The notes under the pieces: model-generated | Told to the model about the DNA's origin: nothing | Database searches by the model: none | Seen by the model: only the letters and a program-made list of their open reading frames with translations | Position numbers and translations under genes: made by a program | Part shown: one piece after another, positions 1-11,700 of the stretch | Layout: each line of letters opens with the position of its first letter | Position numbering within the stretch: the stretch's first letter is position 1 | NCBI GenBank assembly: GCA_027563935.2 | Contig: CM050446.2 | Location: forward strand, 122,280,499 to 122,344,498 | DNA: 64,000 nt | Reading direction: 5' to 3' | From: Costus lasius | Taxonomy: Eukaryota > Streptophyta > Magnoliopsida > Zingiberales > Costaceae

Positions 1-547
1 ATTTTCTTAATAGAACTGAACAGCACAGCACAGCAGCTCACAGTTATTTATCAGACCAGCTAATACATCCAAACAGCCTCAACTTTTCAGATCAGCTCAA
101 CTCAGATCAGCCACTAGGCAGAAGCTCCCGCCAAAAGCTCCAGCCACCCTAAACTGAGCCAAATTCACGTGCTCAATACTTCTAGTATTATTTGGAACCA
201 TTTTTTTTATATATATTAGGTGACACGAGCAATAGAAAATAGAAAATTTCTATTGGAGCATATAGATAAGGAAGAAAAAGTTAATGTAAGAAGTCCAAAT
301 CCATCCATTTCAATGAAGACGTGGTATCTCACATTCAATAGTAGTAATAATAATAATAAATTTTAATTAAATTATTATGCAGAGATTCTATATCAGATTT
401 CTTATTAAAAATTGATTGTCTGATTAAAAAATATTTATTTTAAATTAGAGCAATTCAAAACTATGAGTATAATTGAAGCATTAGAGATCAAAGATGCCCA
501 CACACACAAAGCTGGAGTAAGTCTTTCCAAATTGCATAGACTGCGCT
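1..547 (+). promoter_or_regulatory. Upstream region of P450-A
   Basis: AT-rich leader with no gene. A TATA-like run lies near 208-218, about 330 bp before the P450-A ATG. The last 150 bp or so resemble the 5' flank of P450-B (about 5335-5440): both contain an agagattcta...agatttctt stretch and the string attagagcaattcaaaac. The duplication that made A and B therefore included promoter DNA. No promoter element is proven. Confidence 0.4.
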
Positions 548-2267
548 ATGTTGAGAGATTTGCTTCTCCTCCTCCTATTCGTCGTCTCTGTTCTCCACCT
601 CCTGCGCCCAGCGCAGCCCAAGAAGCACAACCAACTGCCTGGGCCACGCCGGCTTCCTCTTATCGGCAACCTCCACCAGCTCGGGTCGCTCCCCCATCAC
701 TGCATGCGAGCGCTGTCCAGGAAATACGGCCCCGTTATGCTCCTCCACTTGGGCCGCGTTCCCACGGTAGTCATCTCCTCCCCCGCGGCCGCCGAGGAGA
801 TTTTGAAGACTCATGACCTCGCATTCGCGACCAGACCGAGCTCGAGCATGGTTGACCGCCTCGTTTACGGGTCTCAGGACATCGCCTTCGCCAAGTACGG
901 CGACAGATGGCGGCAGCTGAAGCGCCTGTGCATCATTCACCTACTCAGCTCCCGGCGAGTGAGCTCTTTCCGCTCTATCCGTGAGGAGGAGACGGCCTTT
1001 CTCGTGGACACGATCCGTGCCGCCGCTGGCACTCCGGTGAACGTGGCCCAGATGATCGTGTCCCTCACGAGCAGCACTATTTGCAGAGCTGCTTTCGGTA
1101 TCAAGTACGCCGACGGAGGGAGCAAATTCCAGGCGTTGATCGAGGAGTGGATGGTACTGGTCGGGTCCTTTCCGCTGCGAGACCACATACCGACGCTCGG
1201 ATGGCTCGATTGGCTCAGCGGGCTGGACGAGAAGGTGAGGGGGACTGCAGCAAATCTTGACGCCTTTATCGAGGAGGTCATGGGGGCGCACAGTAGGAAT
1301 AAAGTGGAAAGAAGAACCGATTCGGAGGACTTGCTCGATAGATTGCTCTCTTTGGGTGAAGGAGGAGACGGCTCCCAAGATATTTTCCTCAGCCGCGATT
1401 GCCAAAAGGCTGTCACTTTGGTACTTGGACCTTGTTTATTATTTGAATCTTACATAAGTGTCCAAAATTCTGACCATCAATCATATGCAGGAAATTTTTG
1501 CAGGCGGAACTGATACATCCTACACTACAATGGAGTGGGCGATGGCAGAGCTCGTCAAGCAGCCAAAAAAAATGGAGAAGGTGCAGGAGGAGATAAGAAG
1601 GGTCGCCGGAACAGAAGAAGAAGACATTAGAGAGGATATGGTGAAGGAGATGGTGTATCTCAAGGCAGTCATCAAGGAGGTTCTCCGACTGCACCCTCCC
1701 ATCCCGCTACTGGTTCCACGAGAATGCATCAAGGACACGGAGGTGCAGGGCTACGTCATCCCCCAAGGTGCGAGGGTTTTGGTCAATGTGTGGGCTATCG
1801 GAAGGGATCCGGCGTTTTGGGGGCAGGAGGCCGAGGAGTTTCAGCCGGAGAGATTTCTTGACGACACCGCCGGCGGCGGCGTCGATCTCAGAGGGCAGCA
1901 CTTCCAGTTCTTACCGTTTGGAGCAGGCCGCAGGATCTGCCCTGGACACGATTATTCTATGAGCGTCGTGGAGCTTGCTCTCGCTAACTTGCTGTTCCAT
2001 TTTGATTGGGAATTGCCTCAAGGGGCGACGAGGGAGGAGATGGACATGGTCGAAAGCTCTGGGATTATGGTGCGCAAAAGATCGAATTTGATTCTTGTGC
2101 CCAAGATTCCTTCCCACAAGCTCGTGGTTTGTATCTATTTTTTTTTCTTAATTTCTTATCAATCACTGATCATGTTTTATGAACTTGAACTTAATTTCTT
2201 CTTCTTCTTCTGTTTTTTTTTATGGATTCAGCGGAAAGTCGAGAAGGAAGGAGCAGTTGCACTTTAA
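548..2267 (+). CDS. Cytochrome P450, CYP71-type (P450-A)
   Basis: Predicted haem-thiolate monooxygenase of the plant CYP71 clan, ER-anchored and dependent on P450 reductase; the substrate cannot be read from sequence. Exons: 548-1420 (291 codons), 1491 to about 2126, and probably 2232-2267, giving about 514 aa, normal for the family. The main intron (1421-1490, GT-AG, phase 0) falls just before the I-helix, the usual CYP71 position. Features in order: Leu-rich N-terminal anchor (residues 4-20), proline hinge LPGPRRLP, C-helix WRQLKR, I-helix GGTDTS (about 295-301), K-helix ExxR in KEVLRLHPP, PERF, and haem loop FGAGRRICPG with Cys441. The start aligns with the conserved hydrophobic N-terminus of neighbours B-D. 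The last 105-nt intron (2127-2231) has no stop and keeps frame, so the unspliced reading also ends at 2267. It is the paralogue of P450-B downstream. Family confidence is very high; the last exon is moderate. Confidence 0.93.
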
Positions 2268-5200
2268 ATGAAGAGTATCAGCTCCTCACCAGGCCAAAGA
2301 AGTTCAATTCCTATTGCGGCTTTGTTCTGGTTTATTTGTGCTTAATTATGTGCGCGTAATTAAAATATTTTATTAGTGTGAAATAATTTCTTATCTTAAG
2401 CTATTTATTAATATGTTGGGGGTCTACAATTTATCACTCAACTATAATTGTGATATTTACAAAATAAAATGATCTTAATGTGTGAAGAAAGCACGTTAAT
2501 AGTGCCTTCCTTTAGTTCTTGTATAATGTTCGTGTCAACTAGGAGTATAATACACATGACGCGTGTAAGGTTTATGAGCATTTATACATACGATACGTAG
2601 GATTGTTAAGTTGAGTGGCGTCGAATTATGTCATCCTAAACTATTTAGACCCTTTTAACATGATCTACACATGGGGCTAACATGTATGCATGACAAGGTT
2701 AGGTGGTGATCCATCCATCCTAACAAAATTCTATGCTGTATATAATCAAAATTCTAGACTCCATAATGTTTGGGTACAGTGTGAAGAGGTTGTCATAAGT
2801 TCCATGTCCTTTTTTTATAAATAAGAGATACCTAGAGGTGAGCAAAAGTTTGATAATAATTAAATTTATTGGCAAAATTGATAAGAAAAATTCTATAAAT
2901 TTGGTATCAACTATCAATGTCGTTAACGATAACTATGTTTTTTTTATGAGTGTTAGTGTTAGTAATTTTTTAGTTTAGTGAATTACTAAATTTACAAATA
3001 TAAGTTATGGGCAAATTTAGTTTGATAATTATAATTTATGTGAGAATTAAAATAAAGTAGATTGGGTAATAAATAGGTTGAGAGCAAATTTAATATATTT
3101 ATATAGGAAAAATAATTTAAAACAGTAAATTTGCAAATAGATAATTTACTATATTATTGATATTCAAATTGGCAACTGATGGTGGTAGACACACCAAAGA
3201 AAAATGCCCAAGCAAGGATCTAGATAGTGTGCTTGCATCAACTAAAATTTAATATATTCTAAAGTAATTGATAAGGCGCGGATCACAAAGCACTAGTAAG
3301 TAAAATTTTATAGATTTAAACCAATTTTATAAAATACTAACCAATTGCATAAAATATTGGTTAAAATATATAAATTGATTAATATTCTAAGAAATTGGTC
3401 CAAATTAATAAAATTTTATTTAAATTCTATGAAAATTTATGGAATCCAACAAAATTTATTTATATTTTGAGATTTCAACCCCCATTAATTACTTTTAAGA
3501 TGCGTGTATATGTGATTTATGACCTTGCCTAAGATGCTTGGGCAAATCTATACTATAAATTTCTCAAAATGAGAAACACAAGACTCAATAGAAAAATGCA
3601 TGATTGAGAACCCAACACAAACAACGAAATCAAGCATGAGATAGATAACACCAAAAATACTTGGCCCATATGATGAAATAAAGGTTTTAAGCGGGCCACT
3701 GTTTGGAACGGTGGCCCCATATGTGAATGGTGCGTGGCCTGTGAATGGTGGGTGGGGCCACCGTTCCAAGTGATGGCTCCACTTTCAACTTTTTTCTAAC
3801 ATGATAGGGTGAGATCAGATACAACACGACACAAGGCATGACCTATGTCTTATAGTACACCAATCCCGATATGGCTCAACTTTTTAAATGAGAAAAATAA
3901 AAAAGTAATAAAAATTTAAGAATATTAAAAATAATTTTTTTAAAAAATTGAAAAACTTTTAAAACACAATTATACCCATATTTTTGAGAATTTAGGATAT
4001 TTTAGTAGGGAAATAGGTAATAGAACTTATTTGAAATTCAAATTTGGACATCTAAATTTAAAATTAAAAAATATTTTAAAACGCAAGTCATGTGATATTG
4101 ACTAGTCTATAGGACATGCAATGCTTAGCCTAGATCGTCCCATGCCAGTGCGGATTGCGATTTCCTCAGCTTGTTTATTGAAGAGTATTAAAAATCACTA
4201 TATAATAAAGTGTTACACAAAATGATAGAATAATATTTACAGGTATCACAAGTCAAATATCTATTTTTTTTATGTAACATTAGAACCTTGGGATGTTTAA
4301 ACGTTACCTAATTAAATATAAAATTTTATGTTAATTTTAAATTAGTTTATAAAATGTATTTTAATTAATAATAAGAAATATATTATATAATGATTATATT
4401 ATTATTAGTTTAATAAATAATAATAAATATATTTTTTTATTTTAAAATTAAAAAACATACATATAAACTCGGATCTACTGATTAAAACTCAATGCATTTA
4501 ACACAAATCCATTTTGTTTTGCTAGTGGCCGATAATCTAATTAAATTGTCAGTCTCTAAATTATAGAATTTGTACTCTTAAGCTCGAGGGTGGTCTTAAG
4601 GTTTGATCTAACCAAGAAAATTCACCATTTGAATATTATGCTAAAGCTATAAATTATTTATATGATCTTAAATAGACTAATTTTATACATTTTATGTCAC
4701 ACTCGATGAAACTTTATTGCTTAGTATAATAAATTTTATAGCTTGGTATAATCCACAACACAATGTTATATATAGACGAGATAGCATAGTCAGTTATAAT
4801 AAATTATAACAAATATCTCACATTATTTCACTACAAGTTAAGGTCAGGTAGGCTCCGACCAAGATTAGCTTAAATTATCTGAAATCACAATGAATTAAAT
4901 TAATGCTTGCGAAAAAATTCCAAAAGAAAAGAGGTGGGTTGTTCACTTCATCATAATTTACTTCAAATTATGCCATCACATGATGCACAATGGACTTTCA
5001 AATTGATGAGAAATAAAATAATATAAATAAATTTAAAAATTATAAAAAATAATTAAATAACCCGGCAAGTTTCACACCCTCAAAACTTTAGTATTTTTTT
5101 ATACCATCTAATTTCTTTAGCATTAAGTGCATCGTAATGCAGCCAAAGTTGGTGAGACATCATTTAAAGACGATCGATGTATTAAATATGAAAAATGGCC

Positions 5201-5394
5201 TACCACAAAATGCAATAGTATCTATTTTGTCATTTTAAATAATTGAAGGGATTCCTGAACAAATAATCAAAATTGTAACTTACAAAAAAGTACTTACGTT
5301 TTTACAAATTATTTATCTAATAAAAAAATCTTATGGAGAGATTCTACATAAGATTTCTTGTACAAAACATACATTTTTTTATTCTCTGATTAAA
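2268..5394. other. AT-rich intergenic DNA between P450-A and P450-B
   Basis: No supportable gene. The first 200 bp or so (gggggtctacaatttatcac near 2419 and aaaatgatcttaatgtg near 2466) recur after P450-B (about 12659-12723), so the A/B duplication unit includes 3' flank. Weak inverted pairs occur near 3205-3220 and 3520-3540, and a perfect 17-bp inverted repeat lies at 3703-3769. The rest is simple AT-rich DNA. Confidence 0.6.
3703..3769. repeat. Perfect 17-bp inverted repeat (hairpin)
   Basis: The arm at 3703-3719 (ttggaacggtggcccca) is the exact reverse complement of 3753-3769, with a 33-bp loop that is itself G-rich. It is GC-rich in an AT-rich setting. It could be a remnant of a small foldback transposon or a transcribed hairpin. 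The sequence supports only the structure. Confidence 0.75.
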
Positions 5395-6498
5395 ATGTTT
5401 ATTTATCTTTTAATTAGAGCAATTCAAAACAAATCTATTCAGAATAAAACATCTGGAAGATCGAAGATGTCAACAGATTGCGCTATTTTGAACGATATGC
5501 TTCTCTTGATCCTCCTGTTCGCCGTCTCCGTTCTCCTCCTCCTGCGCCGAACGCAGCAGAAGAAGCAGGGCAGCCTGCCGGGGCCACGCCGGGTTCCACT
5601 CATCGGAAACCTCCACCTACTCGGCCAACTCCCCCACCACTCAATACGAGACCTGTCCAGGAAATACGGCCCCATCATGCTCCTCCATTTGGGCTGCGTG
5701 GCCACGGTGGTCGTCTCCTCCGCCACGGCCGCTGAGGAGATTTTGAAGGCTCACGACCTCGCATTCGCGAGCCGCCCCAGCTCGACCATGACCGACCGCC
5801 TCTTTTACGGTACTAAGGATATCGCCTTCGCCAAGTACGGGGATAGATGGCGGAAGCTGAGGCGCGTATGCACAATTCATCTTCTCAGCTCCCGGCGAGT
5901 GAGCTCTTTCCGCTCTATCCGTGAGGAGGAGATGGCCCTTCTGGTGGAGACGATCCGCGCCGCCGCTGGCACTCGGGTGAATGTGGCCGAGACGATCATC
6001 TCCCTCACTAGCAGCATTATTTGCAGAGCGGCTTTCTCGAACAAGTACGCCAACTAGGGAGCAGATTCCAGGTGTTGATTGCGGCGTGGATGGAGCTGCT
6101 GGGGTCGTTTCCGCTGCGAGACCACATACCGTCGCTGGGATGGCTCGATTGGCTCAGCGGGCTGGACGAGAAGGTGAGGAGAACTACAGCAAATCTTGAT
6201 GCCTTTGTGGAGGAGGTCATGGGGTCGAACAGAATAAATAAAGCGGAAGGAACAACTCATGCGGAGGATTTGCTCGATAGATTGCTGTCTTTGGGTGAAG
6301 AAGGAGATGGCTCCCATGATATTTTCCTCAGCCGGGATTGTCAAAAGGCTCTAACTTTGGTACTTACACTCTGTTTATAAATTAATTTGTTTCAAAATTT
6401 GATCGTATCAATATACGATCCCTACCTTGGCACGTACGTGATTGAATACAAACACCATTAATTATGTGCAGCAAATGTTTGCTGCCGGAACAGATACA

Positions 6499-6503
6499 TC
6501 CTT
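6499..6503. repeat. Copia target-site duplication, left copy
   Basis: tcctt directly precedes the first LTR base. The same five bases (11701-11705) follow the right LTR. Removing the element plus one copy restores the P450 reading GTDTSFTAMEWAMAEL across the site, which proves the insertion point. Confidence 0.97.
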
Positions 6504-6783
6504 TGTTGAATTATAAACTTGAAGGCGACCTTGGATGATGCAGCCATCGCCTCGGACACTGCAAGCGACGCCTCGGAAGCTAGCCGGACGCGTCGATCAC
6601 GACGAACGCGTCGATTCTCTGTTTTCCATTTTGTTTCTGTATTTAATTTTCCCTATATAAACACTTGTAATGCAACATTTTCAATATACCGAGTTCAAGT
6701 TCTTCATACCTGTCTCTTCCTGAGTTCTTTCAAAACTCGGTTAAATCTAGCACTTTGTTTGTGAGTGCCTTCTGATCGCAACA
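6504..6783 (+). repeat. Copia 5' LTR
   Basis: 280 bp, TGTTG...CAACA, with a TATA box (tatataa, 6654-6660). It is a direct copy of 11421-11700. The LTR holds no protein gene; the 81-codon open frame found in both LTR copies is incidental. Confidence 0.97.
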
Positions 6784-7465
6784 AAGTGGTATCAGAGCCC
6801 GGTGGGAGAAGGAAGCCGTCGTTAAAACCAGGAGGAGAGTATAGTGTTCGGTGTTGAGGAGGGAAGAAGGGAATCGAATTGCCGACGAGAGAGTCTCGCC
6901 GAGATTGCAAACAGCACAACAGGTTGCTGCAGAAGCGTCCGGTCACACACAGGGACCGTGACAAGGAGGAGAGTCCGGCAAGAGAAGCCGTGACAGGAAG
7001 ATCGTCGGATCACACACAGTGATCGCGACGAGGTGGCCGAGAGAGAGATCTCGTGCACACTGAAAAAAAAACCACTCACATCGCCACATACCTTCTCGCT
7101 GGAAAGATCCACCGCTGCAAGAAAAACCATTGCTGAAGAAATTGACGAAGAAGGAAGAAATTTGAAAAAAATCACGTCGTCGCGAGGAAGAAGACGCCTC
7201 GGAAAGGTAAGAGAAATAAAATAAGGGAAGAAATAGCTGTGAGAATAGAAAGCTTTTGAAAGAAAAGAGAGAGGCGTTAAATCGGTGTCAGAGAGAAAAA
7301 GGAAAGATTGAGAGAGGAAAAGAGAGGGACGAACAGCTGGCATAGAGATTGAGAAAAAGCAATTTTTGGAAAAGAAGAGTAGAAAATTTGAGTGAAAAAG
7401 ATGGTAAATAATTTTGTTATGTCCCTAAATTATCAAAAGAAAGATTTGATAATTGGTGTATTTGT
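6784..7465 (+). other. Copia leader with tRNA-Met primer-binding site
   Basis: The PBS TGGTATCAGAGC starts at 6787. The remaining 650 bp or so is an untranslated leader of purine-rich DNA. An ATG at 7401 opens a short Gag-like start (MVNNFV), but the conserved Gag continuation (PKLSKERFDNW, from about 7424) lies in another frame. This implies a single-base deletion around 7417-7421. Confidence 0.75.
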
Positions 7466-10400
7466 ATGAAAGCTATTTTGGGTGCACATGACGTTTGGGA
7501 GATTGTAGAAATTGGATATGTGACTCCAGAAAATCCTGCGGTGCTTACACAAGCCCAAAGAGATCTTAAGAGGAAAGATCAGAAGGCAATCTCGCTCATC
7601 CACCAAGCACTGGATGAAGACATGTTTGAGAAGGTATCAAATGCTACTACCGCCAAGCAAGCATGGGACATGCTTCAGACGACGTGCAAGGGTAGCAACA
7701 AAGCGAAGAAGGTACGACTTCAAAACCTTCGAAAAGAATTTGAAGCGGTAAATATGAAGGAATACGAGAAGGTATCGGATTACATCTTCAAAGTCACAGC
7801 GATTGCGAACCAGATGAAAAGGCTGGGTGAAGACATAGAGGATCTAAAGGTAATAGAGAAAATACTTAGATCCTTAACTGAAAAATATGATTACATAGTG
7901 ACTGCCATAGAAGAGGCAAAAGATCTAGACGAGATGACCATTGAAGAGCTGACTGGGTCACTGGAAGCACATGAAGAGAAGCTCAACAGAAGAAAGAAGG
8001 AGCCTGTAGAACAAGTTCTACAGTCAAAATTGAACATACAAGAAGGAAGTATTCAAAACTTCAGAGGCAGAGGAAGAGGTCGCTACCAAAATACTGGTAG
8101 AGGAGGACGAGGTCCATATACGGCACCTCAGAATAAAACACCTCAAGCCAACTCAACAGGAGGACACGGTCGAGGAAGAGGTGGAAAGCAACAGTATGTG
8201 CAAAGGTATGATAAATCAAAAATCCAATGTTATAATTGCCAAAAATATGGACATATGGCAAAGGATTGCAGAAGTAGAAGTAATGCTACAACCAACCTTG
8301 CACAAGAAGAAAGCAGTGAAAAGGTAGATTCTACTGTCCTGATTGCATACAAAGATACGAATCAGAGACAAGACGAAAGAACCTCATGGTACCTGGACAC
8401 TGGGGCTAGCAATCACATATGCGGAGACAGATCACTATTCATCGAGATGGATGAAAACATCAATGGAGCTATCACTTTCGGTGATTCCTCCAAAATCCCA
8501 ATCAAGGGAAAAGGTAAAATTCTCATTAGATTGAAAGATAAATCTCATCAGTATATCTCAAATGTCTATTATGCTCCTGACATGAAGAACAATATTTTGA
8601 GTATGGGACAACTCTTAGAAAAGGGTTATGTTTTCTACACCATTGGTCGTACTTTGTGTCTGAAGAACAATGCAGGGAATATGATAGCCAAAGTACCAAT
8701 GTCGCAGAACAGGCTGTTCATGCTGCCTATACAGACGGGAATGACAAAATGCCTTAAAGCATGCTACAAGGACGTATCATGGCTATGGCATCTGAGATAT
8801 GGACATGCCAACTTCGCTGGACTGCAAAGGATGGCAAGAGAAAGAATGGTGAGAGGATTACCTGAGATTGGTAACCAAGACAGCATTTGTGAAGGATGCT
8901 TGTTAGGAAAGCAGTCCCGGAAAAGCTTTCCGAACGAATCAGAATCTAGAGCCACAAGACCATTACAGTTGGTGCACACAGATCTCTGCGGACCGATCAC
9001 CCCAGAATCTTTTGGTAAGAATAAGTATTTTCTACTATTCATTGACGATTTCAGTAGAAAGACTTGGGTTTATTTCCTCAAAGAAAAATTAGAGGTTTTT
9101 AAATATTTTCAAATATTTAAAGCACTTGTGGAGAGAGAAAGTGGATGCAGGATCCAGGCTCTTAGATCTGACAGAGGAGGAGAGTTTACCTCCAGAAACT
9201 TTCAAACATACTGTGATCAGCATGGGATACGACGGTTCCTAACCGCACCATGATCGCCTCAACAAAATGGAGTAGTTGAGCGAAAGAATCGAACAGTGCT
9301 GAACATGGCTAGAAGCATGATGAAAACCAAAGGTATGCCAAAAGAATTTTGGGCATACGCTGTGGATTGTGCTGTCTACCTCCAAAATCGATGTGAGACG
9401 AAAGCTCTCAACCGGAAGACTCCGATTGAAGCATGGGGAGGAAGGAAACCATCTGCTATTCACTTGAAGGTATTTGGTAGCATAGCCTATGCTCGTATTC
9501 ATGATGAACATAGAACCAAATTGGATGATAAAAGTAAAAAATGCATATTTGTTGGCTATGACTTGAGAACAAAGGGGTATAAATTGTATGACCCCACTAA
9601 CAAAAAGGGATTTGTTAGTAGAGATGTAGACTTCGATGAGGAAGCTACATGGAGTTGGAATACTCCAGAAAGTCAATATGACTACAACCTTCTTCCGGAG
9701 CTTGAAGAAGAGAATGTCGAAGAAAGAGTTACACCTATCACACCACCAGCATCACCCGCACAGAACAGCTCAGAAGCTAGTACAAGTCAAGTGCAGACAC
9801 GCACAAGGAGACTTGAGGATATATACAGAGATACAGAAAGAATAGATGATGTATCACTAATGTGTTTTTTTGCAGATACTGAGCCTATCAGTTTTGACGA
9901 TGCAATCAAAGAAGAGAAATGGAGAATGGCTATGGATGATGAAATCAAAGCCATAGAGAAGAACAACACATGGGAGCTGACAAATCTACCAGAAGGGCAT
10001 AAACCCATAGGAGTCAAGTGGGTTTACAAAACCAAGAAGAATGGTAAAGGAAAAATTGAACGGCATAAGGCAAGACTGGTAGTAAAAGGCTACAAGCAGA
10101 AGCAAGGTATCGACTATGATGAGGTATTCGCTCCTGTTGCTCGACTCGAAACTATCAGATTAATTATTTCCCTTGCTGCTCAACAAAAATGGAATATTTC
10201 TCAAATGGACGTTAAGTCAGCATTTTTAAATGGATATCTTGAGGAGGAGGTCTACGTGGAACAACCTCCAGGATACAAAATGCAAGAAGGGCAAGGAAAG
10301 GTCCTACGATTGAAAAAAGCTTTATATGGACTAAAGCAAGCCCCCAGATCCTGGAACCAGAGAATAGACAGATACTTCCAGGAAAATGGATTCAAGAAGT

Positions 10401-11413
10401 GTCCATATGAGCATGCCCTGTACTTAAAGAAGAATGCTGATAGTTTACTAATCATTTGCTTGTATGTAGATGACTTAATCTTTACAGGCAACAATTTAAA
10501 GATGATTGAAGACTTCAAGAATGTCATGCACAAGGAGTTTGAGATGACGGATCTAGGACTTATGTCCTACTACCTGGGGATGGAAGTAAAGCAGACAAGA
10601 GAAGGCATATTCATCTCTCAGGAGAATTATGCAAAAGAGACGTTGAAGAAATTCAACATGAGTAGCTGTAATCCAGTAAACACCCCAGTGGAGCACAATG
10701 AGAAGTTGTCTCGGCATGACAAAAACAGGAAAGTGGATCCAACTCTTTATAGAAGCTTAGTAGGAAGCTTAAGGTACTTGACATGTACCAGACCAGACAT
10801 ATGCTATGGAGTTGGAATTGTGAGCAGGTACTTAGAGGAACCAACTCAGACTCACATGAATGCTGCCAAAAGAATATTGCGCTATCTCAAAGGTACACTA
10901 AGCTATGGTATATATTATCGTGCTACTGACGAATTCAAACTTGAAGGATTCTGCGATAGCGATTGGGCTGGAGACACTGACGATCGGAAGAGTACAACAG
11001 GATATGTATTCTATATGAATAGTGCTGCTTTCACATGGAGCTCGAAGAAGCAACCGATCGTGACGTTGTCAACTTGCGAAGCAGAGTACGTCGCACTCAA
11101 CTCATGTGTGACTCAAGCAATATGGCTGAGAAATCTGCTGGAAGAATTACACTTCGCACCAAAGGAGCCAACGCAAGTGAATGTGGATAACAAATCAGCA
11201 ATCGCACTGGCGAAGAACCCCCTGTTCCATGAAAGAAGCAAGCACATCGACACGCGATTTCACTATGTCCGGGAATGTGTCGAAAAGAAGCAAATACAAC
11301 TGAAGTATGTGAAGACTGAAGATCAGATTGCAGACATCTTCACAAAGGCACTCAAGATCAAAGAATTCAAAGAATTAAGAGACAAGCTAGGAGTGCAAGA
11401 GCTTCAAGTTTAA
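7466..11413 (+). pseudogene. Copia gag-pol polyprotein with internal stop
   Basis: One long frame from ATG 7466 (the first Met after the lost N-terminus) to TAA 11413, interrupted by TGA at 9251-9253 in the integrase, between LTAP and SPQQNG. Domains in order: Gag; CCHC zinc knuckle CYNCQKYGHMAKDC (8228-8269); aspartic protease WYLDTGAS (Asp codon 8395); GAG-pre-integrase; integrase core with DLCGP, DDFSRKTW and SDRGGEF; RT with the catalytic CLYVDD block near 10459; RNase H ending [12 protein letters not shown]. The sense codon normally at the stop is inferred from related Copia proteins, not seen here. Frames before and after the TGA are the same, so this is a substitution. The product would normally form virus-like particles and carry out reverse transcription and integration. 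As read it is defective at the start and in the integrase. Confidence 0.95.
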
Positions 11414-11420
11414 GGGGGGA

Positions 11421-11700
11421 TGTTGAATTATAAACTTGAAGGCGACCTTGGATGATGCAGCCATCGCCTCGGACACTGCAAGCGACGCCTCGGAAGCTAG
11501 CCGGACGCGTCGATCACGACGAACGCGTCGATTCTCTGTTTTCCATTTTGTTTCTGTATTTAATTTTCCCTATATAAACACTTGTAATGCAACATTTTCA
11601 ATATACCGAGTTCAAGTTCTTCATACCTGTCTCTTCCTGAGTTCTTTCAAAACCCGGTTAAATCTAGCACTTTGTTTGTGAGTGTCTTCTGATCGCAACA
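11421..11700 (+). repeat. Copia 3' LTR
   Basis: 280 bp, directly preceded by the purine tract and followed by TSD tcctt. Compared with the left LTR I see two C/T differences (the aaaac[t/c]cgg and gagtg[c/t]ctt sites). Confidence 0.97.

Larger units (their letters stand above)
6504..11700 (+). mobile_element. Ty1/copia LTR retrotransposon inserted in P450-B exon 2
   Basis: Complete 5,197-bp element in the same orientation as the P450. The LTRs (6504-6783 and 11421-11700) are both 280 bp, begin TGTTG, end CAACA, and differ at two C/T sites by my reading. A primer-binding site complementary to initiator tRNA-Met (TGGTATCAGAGC, from 6787) follows the left LTR. A purine tract (aaggggg, about 11412-11420) precedes the right LTR. 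Domain order is gag, protease, integrase, RT, RNase H, which is the Copia order. The near-identical LTRs and clean 5-bp TSD indicate a recent insertion. Its own gag-pol has an internal stop, so movement probably needed helper proteins or predates the mutation. Confidence 0.97.

Noticed and set aside
6787..6798. tRNA-Met-like sequence (also near 19994-20005 and 21563)
   Set aside because: Primer-binding sites complementary to tRNA-Met next to LTRs, not tRNA genes.
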